Source: DATKSS01 sp049582065
GTDB lineage: Bacteria; Chloroflexota; Dormibacteria; Dormibacterales; Dormibacteraceae
NCBI GenBank assembly: GCA_049582065.1
Contig: JBAUTF010000393.1
Span: forward strand, 1 to 7,633
Direction: 5' to 3'
Length of the DNA: 7,633 bases
Shown: in pieces, positions 1 through 6,415 of the stretch
How the letters are laid out: each line of letters starts with the position of its first letter
Numbering within the stretch: position 1 is the stretch's first letter
Translations under genes and position numbers: made by a program
Notes under the pieces: generated by a model
What the model saw: only the letters and a program-made list of their open reading frames with translations
What the model was told of the DNA's origin: nothing
The model's database searches: none

Positions 1-74
1 TCAGCCATCGCAGTCAACCTGACCCGGACCTCCTGAGTCTCATCGGCACCGCGCAGTCTGTTTCGGTAAATCAT
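1..74 (-). CDS. 5' end of an unidentified gene, truncated by the left window edge
   Basis: Reading the minus strand from 74, an ATG is preceded by a perfect AAGGAGG ribosome site (86-80) at a spacing of 5 bases. The 24 codons available have no stop and begin M-I-Y-R-N-R-L-R-G-A-D-E-T-Q-E-V. The start codon overlaps the stop of the small upstream ORF as ATGA (71-74), which suggests translational coupling. The visible residues match no family I recognise, so no function is proposed. The ribosome site and coupling make a real gene likely, but only its first residues are in the window. Confidence 0.6.
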   Translation of the reverse strand, partial: MIYRNRLRGADETQEVRVRLTAMA

Positions 75-268
75 CTCGGCCTCCTTCGGACCTCGACAGA
101 CGGCTCTACGCGCTCCAAGACGTACGCCCGCCGACGCGCACCCGACCAGGTGCGCGATTGCCGATTCCAGTAGTTTCGTCTCCCGGCCTCCGGTGCCTGT
201 TTCACGCGCTCGACGGCAGTGGTGAAACGCCGGCGCCAGCTAATCATCTTGTACATCCAGGTATTCAT
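71..268 (-). CDS. small basic hypothetical protein (65 aa)
   Basis: A 65-codon ORF starts at ATG 268 with AGGAG nine bases upstream and ends in a TGA that overlaps the next ATG as ATGA. The product is very basic and Trp/Arg rich (it begins M-N-T-W-M-Y-K-M-I-S-W-R-R-R), with no predicted membrane segment, Cys motif or recognised domain. By eye, third-position GC is clearly above second-position GC, as expected of coding DNA in a high-GC genome. The ribosome site and tight coupling to the left-edge gene favour a real small protein, perhaps a partner of that gene product. Its composition resembles no family I can name, and it could still be spurious. Confidence 0.42.
   Translation of the reverse strand: MNTWMYKMISWRRRFTTAVERVKQAPEAGRRNYWNRQSRTWSGARRRAYVLERVEPSVEVRRRPR
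80..86 (-). promoter_or_regulatory. Shine-Dalgarno site of the left-edge gene
   Basis: The minus strand reads AAGGAGG here, five bases before the ATG at 74-72. It is the strongest ribosome-binding site in the window and decides the start of the left-edge partial gene. It lies inside the last codons of the small upstream ORF. Confidence 0.7.
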
Positions 269-379
269 CGCTTCATGCTCCTGTCCGTTTTCTCAGCCGG
301 CATCCGGCCCTGAATCGAAGGTTGCTCCGCATTCTTTTGAGCAGCCTTGGGCGTTCCTGCGAATCGGCTGAGAGACGTC

Positions 380-742
380 ATGGAGCTGAACCGGCTGTCG
401 GCGCTTTCAAAGGCGGCCGATGCGGTCCTCCAGGGCCCACCGGGCCTCGCACTCGCGGACGACCTCGAGCAGCGCTTGCATCTGGCGGCGCAGTGGTCGG
501 AGGAATCGGGCTCAGGCCGCAACACGGGGTTTCGAATCGGACCCTTCATGGGCCTGAGCGATGCACCGACAGCTGGTAGTCAGCGCCGGGTCGCCACAAG
601 TCGCGGTCCCAGGTTGACCACCGCTCCCCCACGGACAAACCTGCCGCAGCCGCGAGGCGGTCGTAGACGTCGACGGTCAGCTGGCTTGGGCGGAGGGCGA
701 ACCCGGCGACGAGTGCGCCGCCCGGAGCCAGGTGGCGAGTGA
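380..742 (+). pseudogene. possible plus-strand gene fragment, 3' part lost under the methyltransferase gene
   Basis: An ORF from ATG 380 begins M-E-L-N-R-L-S-A-L-S-K-A-A-D-A-V-L-Q. For about 60 codons (to roughly 560) it has protein-like composition: two amphipathic helical stretches, a high-GC third position and a much lower-GC second position. Beyond about 560 it becomes Arg/Pro-rich and runs antisense through the methyltransferase gene, where it looks like a shadow frame. I read this as the possible 5' part of a gene whose original 3' end was replaced, or as a chance ORF. No family is recognised. The opposite strand (265-549) is also open but has the very high second-position GC typical of an antisense shadow. 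Confidence 0.2.
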
Positions 743-1142
743 GGTTGGCCACGACCGCGCTCTCGCTTCCCGGCGTGAGGAAGATCATCACGTTCCCCGC
801 GAGCAGGACGACGTCGAAGACCCGGCCGAGGTCGATGGTGGCCAGGTCGGCGCAGTGCCACTCCAGGGCGGGTGCTTTGCGCCGCGCGGTCGACAGCATG
901 TCCTCGTCGAGATCGACGCCCACCGTCTCGACCCCGCGCCGCGCCAGCTCGCGCGCGATGCGCCCGGTGCCGCAGCCGGCATCGAGCACGGAGCGCGGCG
1001 CCAGCCGCATCACGAAATCGGCTTCGCCGTGGACGTTCTCGCCGGCGGCAGCGCGACGCTCGTACGTCTCGTCGTACTCGTCACCGGAACGGCGCCGCGA
1101 GCGAAGCCAGGGATTCGGCTCAGCGTCCTGCTCCACGGTCAT
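546..1142 (-). CDS. class I SAM-dependent methyltransferase (about 198 aa)
   Basis: This is a small Rossmann-fold methyltransferase. Motif I, V-L-D-A-G-C-G-T-G-R, lies near residues 52-61, and the acidic end of beta 2 (V-G-V-D-L-D) near 74-79. A C-A-D motif II-like segment sits near 97-99, F-D-V-V-L-L-A-G-N-V near 109-118 and the A-P-G-G post-motif near 139-142. The final beta strand (D-Y-Q-L-S-V-H-R) closes the fold, so the protein is complete. The family methylates small molecules or proteins; the substrate cannot be told from sequence. I chose ATG 1142; a TTG two codons upstream (1148) is an alternative, and neither has a clear ribosome site. It is transcribed divergently from the aminotransferase/formate dehydrogenase operon, so a functional link to that operon is unproven. 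Confidence 0.85.
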   Translation of the reverse strand: MTVEQDAEPNPWLRSRRRSGDEYDETYERRAAAGENVHGEADFVMRLAPRSVLDAGCGTGRIARELARRGVETVGVDLDEDMLSTARRKAPALEWHCADLATIDLGRVFDVVLLAGNVMIFLTPGSESAVVANLTRHLAPGGALVAGFALRPSQLTVDVYDRLAAAAGLSVGERWSTWDRDLWRPGADYQLSVHRSGP

Positions 1143-1153
1143 CCGCAAAGGCT

Positions 1154-1169
1154 AGCGGCGCTCGCCGCT
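1154..1169. repeat. 16-base perfect palindrome upstream of the methyltransferase
   Basis: AGCGGCGCTCGCCGCT is its own reverse complement and lies 11 bases upstream of the methyltransferase ATG. It could be an operator for a dimeric repressor or a hairpin in the methyltransferase leader. GC-rich palindromes also arise by chance in such DNA, so the role is inferred. Confidence 0.4.
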
Positions 1170-1415
1170 CAGAACGTGAGATCGGCGAGTGGACTGTAAC
1201 GGCCAGAGCTGGAGCAGGCCGCAGGCTCGAAGACCGGCGTTCCAGGCGGCCGGTGCCAAGGCGCGGGTGGCGAGAGGAGGATGGCATCACTGGCTGGGGT
1301 CCCCGCGCTGTGGACGTGGGGGCCGCGAGGATCGCCGGGGCCCGCAACGCCGGCATCAGCGCCCGCAGGGCGCCCGGCCGTCTGGGACGTCGGATGCTCC
1401 AGATTTGGCCGGTAC

Positions 1416-1431
1416 GGTCCACTGGTCCACT
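1416..1431 (+). repeat. tandem octamer GGTCCACT x2 before the aminotransferase
   Basis: Two exact adjacent copies of GGTCCACT end 11 bases before the aminotransferase GTG. Direct repeats immediately upstream of an operon are typical of regulator half-sites, but no known consensus is recognised. Confidence 0.4.
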
Positions 1432-1442
1432 AGGATTTTCAG

Positions 1443-2627
1443 GTGAGCGCAATCCGATTCGCCGAGCGCATGAGCCGGCTGGGCACCGAGGGGGCGTTCG
1501 AGGTGCTCGCCAGGGCGAGGCGCCTGGAGGCCGAGGGCAAGCACATCGTGCACCTCGAGATCGGCGAGCCCGATTTCGCCACCCCGGACAACATCGTCGA
1601 AGCCGGCATCTCGGCGATGCAGAACGGCTATACGCATTACACGCCCGCGAGCGGAATCTTCGAGGCGCGCGAGGCCGTCGCCGGGTTTGTGGCCAGGATG
1701 CTCAAGATTGAGGTCGACCCCACCGAGGTGGTCCTCGTGCCCGGCTCGAAGAATGTGCTGCTGTTCACGCTCCTCGCCTGCGTCGAACCCGGGGACGAGG
1801 TGATCCTGCCCGACCCCGGTTACCCCGCCTACGCGTCGCAGGTCGGCTTCATCGGCGCGATCCCGAAGACGGTCACCCTGCGCGAGAAGACCGGCTTCCG
1901 CATGGACCTGGACGAGCTGGAATCGCTCGTCACCCCGAAGACGAGGATGCTCATCATCAACACGCCGCAGAACCCGACCGGCGGCGTGCTCACGGAAGAG
2001 GACGTCGACTTCGTGTGCGACCTGGCCCACAAGCACGACCTGCTCGTCGTCTCGGACGAGATCTACAGCCAGCTCGTGTACGGCTTCCACCACGTGTCGC
2101 CGCTGTCGCGCCCAGGAATGCGGGAGCGCACGGTGCTGATGGATGGGCTGTCGAAGTCGTACGCGATGACGGGATGGCGTTTGGGGTACGCGGTGGCGCC
2201 GAAGGCACTGGCCGCCAAGCTCGACACGCTGATGATCAACTCGTCATCGTGCGCCGCCGGGTTCACGCAGATGGCCGCCATCGAAGCGCTCAGCGCGCCC
2301 GAGTCCGAGCACGCCGTTTCCCGCATGGTGAAGGTTTTCGAGCAGCGCCGGAACCTCATCGTGGACGGCATCAACAAGATTCCCGGAATGCGGTGCGCGC
2401 GGCCCCAGGGTGCGTTCTACGCGTTCCCGAACATCGAGGGCACAGGCTTCGGCGAGCGGGAGCTCGCCGAGCGACTTCTCAACGAGGCCGGGGTTGCCGT
2501 GCTGCCCGGCACCGCATTTGGGCATGCGGGTGCCGGGTTCATCCGGCTCGCCTACACGCAGTCCGAGGACGAGCTGAAGCGCGGCCTCGACCGCATCGCG
2601 GAGTTCGTGAGCGCCAATCCCCGATAG
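1443..2627 (+). CDS. class I/II pyridoxal-phosphate aminotransferase (394 aa)
   Basis: This fold-type I aminotransferase has the aspartate aminotransferase family length. Visible landmarks are G-E-P-D-F-A-T-P near residues 41-48, Y-T-H-Y-T-P near 63-68, P-Q-N-P-T-G-G at 175-181 (Asn177 contacts the PLP ring hydroxyl), S-D-E-I-Y at 204-208 (Asp205 contacts the PLP nitrogen), S-K-S-Y at 237-240 with Lys238 the Schiff-base lysine, R246 in G-W-R-L-G-Y, and the substrate-carboxylate arginine R368 in F-I-R-L-A-Y. It transfers an amino group between an amino acid and a 2-oxo acid in the cytoplasm. Aspartate, alanine, methionine or aromatic substrates all remain possible. The GTG start has TAGGA at a spacing of 7. 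It is the first gene of the plus-strand run, 41 bases ahead of the formate dehydrogenase catalytic gene with no evident terminator between, so co-transcription is likely. Confidence 0.93.
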   Translation: MSAIRFAERMSRLGTEGAFEVLARARRLEAEGKHIVHLEIGEPDFATPDNIVEAGISAMQNGYTHYTPASGIFEAREAVAGFVARMLKIEVDPTEVVLVPGSKNVLLFTLLACVEPGDEVILPDPGYPAYASQVGFIGAIPKTVTLREKTGFRMDLDELESLVTPKTRMLIINTPQNPTGGVLTEEDVDFVCDLAHKHDLLVVSDEIYSQLVYGFHHVSPLSRPGMRERTVLMDGLSKSYAMTGWRLGYAVAPKALAAKLDTLMINSSSCAAGFTQMAAIEALSAPESEHAVSRMVKVFEQRRNLIVDGINKIPGMRCARPQGAFYAFPNIEGTGFGERELAERLLNEAGVAVLPGTAFGHAGAGFIRLAYTQSEDELKRGLDRIAEFVSANPR

Positions 2628-2668
2628 GTCCGGCAAAGGCCGGCCTGCGGCCTGCAGCCTCGGAATGT

Positions 2669-4588
2669 ATGGTTCGGTTCATGGATGACGGACTTGTCCG
2701 TCTGACCCAGCCCCTGGTCAGGGAGGGCGGGCGGCTGCGTCCCGCCTCCTGGGAGGAGGCGCTCGAACGGGCCGCCGCCGGTTTCGACTCGGCGCGCCGG
2801 CGCGGACCGAACGCTTTCGGCATGTTCAGCTGCTCGAAGACCACCAACGAGATGAACTTCGTCGCACAGAAGTTCGCGCGGGTCGTGATGCACAGCAACA
2901 ACATCGACAGCTGCAACAGGACTTGACACGCCCCAAGCGTCGCCGGTCTGGCGACAGTGTTCGGAGCCGGGGGAGGGACCTCGTCTTACCGCGAGGTGGA
3001 GGAGACCGACTTCGTGATCCTCTGGGGCTCCAACGCGCGTGACACGCACCCGATCTTCTTTCATCACCTCTTGCGTGGCGTCAGAAACGGCGCGCGCCTG
3101 GTCGCGGTGGATCCCCGGCGCACGAGCTCCGGACAGTGGGCCGACGTCTGGCTCGGCATCGATGTCGGGAGCGACATCGCGCTTGCCAATGCGATGGCGC
3201 GGGTGATCATCCGCGCAGGCCTCGCCAACACCGAGTTCATAACCCGCGCCACGACCGGTTACGACGATTACGTGAGGTGCGTCGAGCCGTACACCCTCGA
3301 GCTCGCCGAAGCCGAGACCGGGGTTCCTGCATCGGCGATCCGCGAGGTCGCCCTCGACTTTGCCCGCGCGGACCGCGGGATGATCTGCTGGACGCTGGGC
3401 ATCACCGAGCACCACAACGCCACCGACAACGTGCTCGCCCTCATCAACCTGGCGCTTCTGACCGGCAAGGTCGGGCGTTACGGCTGCGGTCTCAACCCGC
3501 TTCGCGGCCAGAACAACGTGCAGGGCGGCGGGGACATGGGCGCCATCCCAGCGAGGCTGCCGGGCTTCCAGGACATCGAAGACCCGGACGTCCACGCGAA
3601 GTTTGCTCGCGCTTGGGGCGGCGCGCAGTTTCCCAACAAGAAGGGATACCACCTGTCCGAGATGTTCGAGGCGATGGAGCACGGCGAGCTGACGGCCGCA
3701 TACATCGTGGGCGAGAATCCGGCACGCAGCGAGGCCGACCAGACCCGCGCCATCCGGCTGCTGAAGGGCCTCGAGCATCTCGTGGTCCAGGACATCTTCC
3801 TCACGCAGACCGCCGAGCTCGCCCACGTGGTCCTGCCCGCCGCCGCCGGTTGGGCGGAGTCAGAGGGCACGGTGACCAACAGCGAGCGGCGGGTGCAGCG
3901 GGTGCGCCGGGCGCTCGATCCACCCGCGGGCGCCCGCGACGACATCGAGATCATCTTCGAGCTCGCGCGCCGCCTTGGCTGCGAGTGGGGAAATCCGACT
4001 GCAGAGCAAGTCTGGGATGAGTGCCGGAGCCTGTCGCCAATGCACGAGGGCATGACATACGCTCGACTCGACGAGCTGGGCGGCATCCAGTGGCCGTGCC
4101 CGGACGAGTCGCACCCCGGGACGCAGTTCCTCCACGCGCGGCTCTGGAAGGATCCGGTCGAGGGCCCTCGCGCGGGATTCCATGTGGTCGAGCACGACCC
4201 GCCGGTCGACCGGCTGAGCGAAGAGTTTCCGATCCGGCTCACCACCGGCCGGCGGCTCGACTCCTACAACACGGGGGTGCAGTCCGGCGAATACACCTCG
4301 CCCCTTCGCAAGTCTGAGGCTCTGCTGATCTCTCCGTCCGACGGCGAGCGGCTGGGGATCCACGACGGCGAGCGCGTTTGCGCGAGCTCGCGGCGCGGCT
4401 CGGTCGAGGTACCGGTCCGTTTTGAGGAGTCGCTGCGGCCCGGGCTCGCGTTCATGACGCTGCACTTCCCGGACCAGGTGGCGACCAACATCCTGACCAT
4501 CGATGCGACCGATCCCAAATCGGGCACCGCCGAGTTCAAGGCGAGCGCGATCAGGATCGAGAAGCTCGCCGAGGCGCCCACGAAATAA
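2669..4588 (+). CDS. fdhA: selenocysteine-containing formate dehydrogenase alpha subunit, catalytic (C-terminal) part, 639 aa with Sec86
   Basis: This is the Mo/W-bis-MGD catalytic portion of formate dehydrogenase, which interconverts formate and CO2. The reading frame passes through TGA at 2924-2926, read as selenocysteine. The flanking residues N-N-I-D-S-C-N-R-T-U-H-A-P-S match the FDH active site, and the His following Sec is the conserved catalytic His. The active-site Arg lies in N-P-L-R-G-Q-N-N-V-Q-G near residue 279, and W-G-S-N-A-R-D-T-H-P is a cofactor-binding segment. The C-terminal molydopterin dinucleotide-binding domain includes L-T-T-G-R-R near 524-529 and T-L-H-F-P near 597-601. 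The N-terminal CxxCxxxC cluster domain is absent; it is encoded by the gene at 6408. The start is ATG 2669 or ATG 2681, neither with a strong ribosome site; family homology begins at R-L-T-Q-P-L just after. The stop is TAA, immediately followed by the diaphorase TTG. There is no Tat signal, so it should be cytoplasmic. Confidence 0.95.
2924..2926 (+). other. UGA selenocysteine codon (Sec86 of the FDH catalytic subunit)
   Basis: An in-frame TGA lies at the position where this family carries Sec or Cys, between R-T and H-A-P-S. Strong formate dehydrogenase homology continues in the same frame on both sides. A SECIS-type hairpin follows at the correct distance. A conventional reading would wrongly stop here and restart at GTG 2957, losing the active-site residue and the first 96 residues. 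Confidence 0.95.
2939..2955 (+). promoter_or_regulatory. bacterial SECIS hairpin
   Basis: GTCGCC-GGTCT-GGCGAC forms a perfect six-pair stem with a five-base loop. Exactly 18 bases separate the TGA from the loop, as I recall for Escherichia coli fdhF. The loop G and U contacted by SelB in E. coli (G23, U24 counting from the U of UGA) are present at 2946-2947, and a T occupies the U17 position (2940), although here it can pair with A2954 rather than bulge. ACAC at 2926-2929 can pair with GTGT at 2957-2960 as a lower stem. The element recruits SelB-GTP-Sec-tRNA so that UGA is decoded as selenocysteine. Confidence 0.93.
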
Positions 4589-6415
4589 TTGGATATCCGA
4601 AGCACCGGAGGCCCGGCTACATCCGAGGAGATGGCGGCCGTCGACGGGGTTTTAGGCCATCCGCAATCGCTGTGGGAAGGCGGGGAGCGCAGCCCGGCCG
4701 ACGATCACGTCGCTTATGGCGGTCGGGGGACCCGCTCGCAGCGCCACCTCCTGCTGCCCGTGCTGCACGCCATCCAGGACCGCGCCGGCTGGGTGAGCCG
4801 GGGCGCGCTCGAATATGCGTGCCGCCGCCTGACCATCCCTCCCGCGGAGGCCTACGGGGTGGTGAGCTTCTACGGGCGCTTCGCTCTCCAGGAGCGTGAG
4901 CCGCTGGCCCTGCACGTCTGCGACGACATCGCATGCAAATGCGCCGGCGCAGACGAGCTGTGCTCGGCCCTCGAGCAGCGCTTCGGGCCGGCAGGCAAGG
5001 AATGGCACCGGAGCCCCTGCCTCGGTCTTTGCGACCGCGCCCCTGCTGCGCTCGCGGAGCGGTCGGGCCAAGACCACGAGGAACTGCAGCTCGCGCCGGT
5101 CGACATCGATCTGGCGACGGCCATCGCGCTCGGCGGCGCCTGGCCGGAGGCTGCGGCCCGACCGCTGCCGGCCCAGGGTCCCCGCAAGCTGCTCCGGCGC
5201 GTCGGCGTCGTCGATCCGGAAAGCATCGACAGCTACCGCAGCCACGGCGGCTATGAGGCCTTTCGCCGGGCGCTCGACCTCGGATCCGAAGGTGTGATCC
5301 GCGAGCTGACCGAGGCGCGCCTCCTCGGCCGAGGCGGCGCGGCGTTTCCCACCGGCCGGAAGTGGGACGCGGTCGCCCGCTCGGCGGTGCGGCCACACCA
5401 CCTCGTGTGCAACGCCGACGAATCAGAGCCCGGCACCTTCAAGGACCGGGTGCTGATGGAGGCCGACCCGTTCGCCGTCGTCGAGGCCATGACGATCGCC
5501 GCGATCACAACGGGCTGCGAACACGGCTACCTGTACGTCAGGGCGGAGTATCCACTGGCTCGCCGGCGCATCGAGAACGCGGTCCGGCAGGCCCGTGAGC
5601 GCGGGCTGCTCGGTGCCGACATCGAAGGTCGAGGGCTCGCTTTTGACATCGAGGTCCGTCGGGGCGCCGGGGCTTATATCTGCGGCGAGGAGACGGCGCT
5701 CTTCAACTCCATCGAAGGCAAGCGCGGCGAACCTCGCAACAAACCTCCGTTTCCCGTGCAGGCGGGACTTTTCGGCAGGCCGACGCTCGTCAACAACGTC
5801 GAGACGTTGGTCAACGTGCTCGACATCGTCATGGAGGGAGGCGCCGCCTTTGCCCGGGTTGGCACGGCCGAGTCGACCGGGACGCGCCTGTTTTGCGTCT
5901 CGGGACACGTCCGGGAACCGGGCCTGTACGAGGTCCCGATGGGCACCACGCTGCGCGCCTTGATCGACCGGTCCGGCGGCTTGCGCCAGGGACACACGGT
6001 CCAGGCGGTGCTGCTCGGCGGAGCAGCCGGCTCGTTCGTCACCGAGGCCCACTTCGACGTGCCGCTGAGCTTCGAAGGGACGCGCGCGATCGGCGCCACG
6101 CTTGGTTCGGGCGCAGTGATCGTTCTCGATGACACCGCGAACCTCAAGCAGGTCCTGCTTCGGATCGCCCGTTTCTTCCGCGACGAGTCGTGCGGGCAAT
6201 GCGTGCCCTGTCGCGTGGGCACGGTTCGGCAGGAGGAGGTCCTCCAGCGGCTGTTGAGCGAGCGAGACGGGGGGCTGGGCCAGTCGGACATCACATTGCT
6301 CAGCGATATCGCCCAGGCGATGCGCGACGCGTCGATCTGCGGGTTGGGGCAGACGGCGGCCAACGCCATCGGGTCGGCCGTCATCCAGCTGAAGCTGGTG
6401 TCGAGCCATGGCTGA
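4589..6415 (+). CDS. fdhB: NAD(P)-reducing diaphorase subunit of formate dehydrogenase, NuoE-NuoF fusion (608 aa)
   Basis: The N-terminal NuoE-like thioredoxin-fold domain (about residues 45-180) has the [2Fe-2S] ligands C111-x4-C116 and C144-x3-C148. The NuoF-like domain follows with G-R-G-G-A-A-F-P-T-G near 247-256 and N-A-D-E-S-E-P-G near 275-282 (NADH and FMN binding). G-A-Y-I-C-G-E-E-T-A lies near 361-370, a SLBB segment near 435-495, and the C-terminal [4Fe-4S] ligands C535, C538, C541 and C584. This subunit takes electrons from the alpha subunit and reduces NAD+ via FMN, as HoxF or FdsB/FdsG do. It ends soon after the last cluster and lacks the extra C-terminal ferredoxin domain of electron-bifurcating HydB-type subunits. 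TTG 4589 abuts the preceding TAA; ATG 4631 is an alternative start, preceded directly by GAGGAG. The stop overlaps the next gene by 8 bases. Confidence 0.93.
   Translation: MDIRSTGGPATSEEMAAVDGVLGHPQSLWEGGERSPADDHVAYGGRGTRSQRHLLLPVLHAIQDRAGWVSRGALEYACRRLTIPPAEAYGVVSFYGRFALQEREPLALHVCDDIACKCAGADELCSALEQRFGPAGKEWHRSPCLGLCDRAPAALAERSGQDHEELQLAPVDIDLATAIALGGAWPEAAARPLPAQGPRKLLRRVGVVDPESIDSYRSHGGYEAFRRALDLGSEGVIRELTEARLLGRGGAAFPTGRKWDAVARSAVRPHHLVCNADESEPGTFKDRVLMEADPFAVVEAMTIAAITTGCEHGYLYVRAEYPLARRRIENAVRQARERGLLGADIEGRGLAFDIEVRRGAGAYICGEETALFNSIEGKRGEPRNKPPFPVQAGLFGRPTLVNNVETLVNVLDIVMEGGAAFARVGTAESTGTRLFCVSGHVREPGLYEVPMGTTLRALIDRSGGLRQGHTVQAVLLGGAAGSFVTEAHFDVPLSFEGTRAIGATLGSGAVIVLDDTANLKQVLLRIARFFRDESCGQCVPCRVGTVRQEEVLQRLLSERDGGLGQSDITLLSDIAQAMRDASICGLGQTAANAIGSAVIQLKLVSSHG

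Larger units (their letters stand above)
1143..1442. other. divergent intergenic region with short palindromes and a tandem octamer
   Basis: This 300-base gap separates the minus-strand methyltransferase from the plus-strand aminotransferase and should hold both promoters. It contains a 16-base perfect palindrome at 1154-1169, a GC-rich inverted repeat at 1359-1373 (GCGCCC, GCA loop, GGGCGC), a tandem octamer at 1416-1431, and the aminotransferase ribosome site TAGGA at 1431-1435. I see no convincing -35/-10 pair with normal spacing. No RNA gene was recognised. A 50-codon ORF at 1281-1433 is not considered real. Confidence 0.5.

Noticed and set aside
265..549. A 94-codon minus-strand ORF with ATGA overlaps at both ends
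   Set aside because: Its second codon position is extremely GC-rich and its composition is Arg/Ser/Pro/Cys-heavy, as in antisense shadows. It has no good ribosome site. The overlaps may be chance, although a coupled small gene cannot be fully excluded.
1359..1373. Inverted repeat GCGCCC-GCA-GGGCGC as a terminator
   Set aside because: It has no T-run after it and lies upstream of the aminotransferase rather than after a gene. It is noted only as intergenic structure.
1281..1433. A 50-codon plus-strand ORF preceded by GAGAGGAGG
   Set aside because: The purine run directly abuts the ATG with no spacer. The product is Pro/Gly/Ala-rich without any pattern, and the ORF ends just before the aminotransferase start.
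872..1711. A 279-codon plus-strand ORF crossing the methyltransferase, the intergenic region and the aminotransferase start
   Set aside because: It is extremely Arg/Ala-rich, antisense to one real gene and out of frame with another, with no ribosome site.
2924..2926. TGA as a nonsense mutation or sequencing error making a pseudogene
   Set aside because: It occurs precisely at the Sec position, a correctly spaced SECIS follows, and the rest of the gene is intact.
2552..3826. A 424-codon minus-strand ORF
   Set aside because: It runs antisense to the aminotransferase end and the FDH catalytic gene, which have strong family motifs. It is a long shadow frame caused by high GC.
2957..4588. A separate gene starting at GTG 2957
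   Set aside because: The frame continues upstream through the TGA with clear FDH homology, and the active-site motif spans the TGA. The GTG start would remove the catalytic residue and has no ribosome site; its neighbourhood is the SECIS hairpin.
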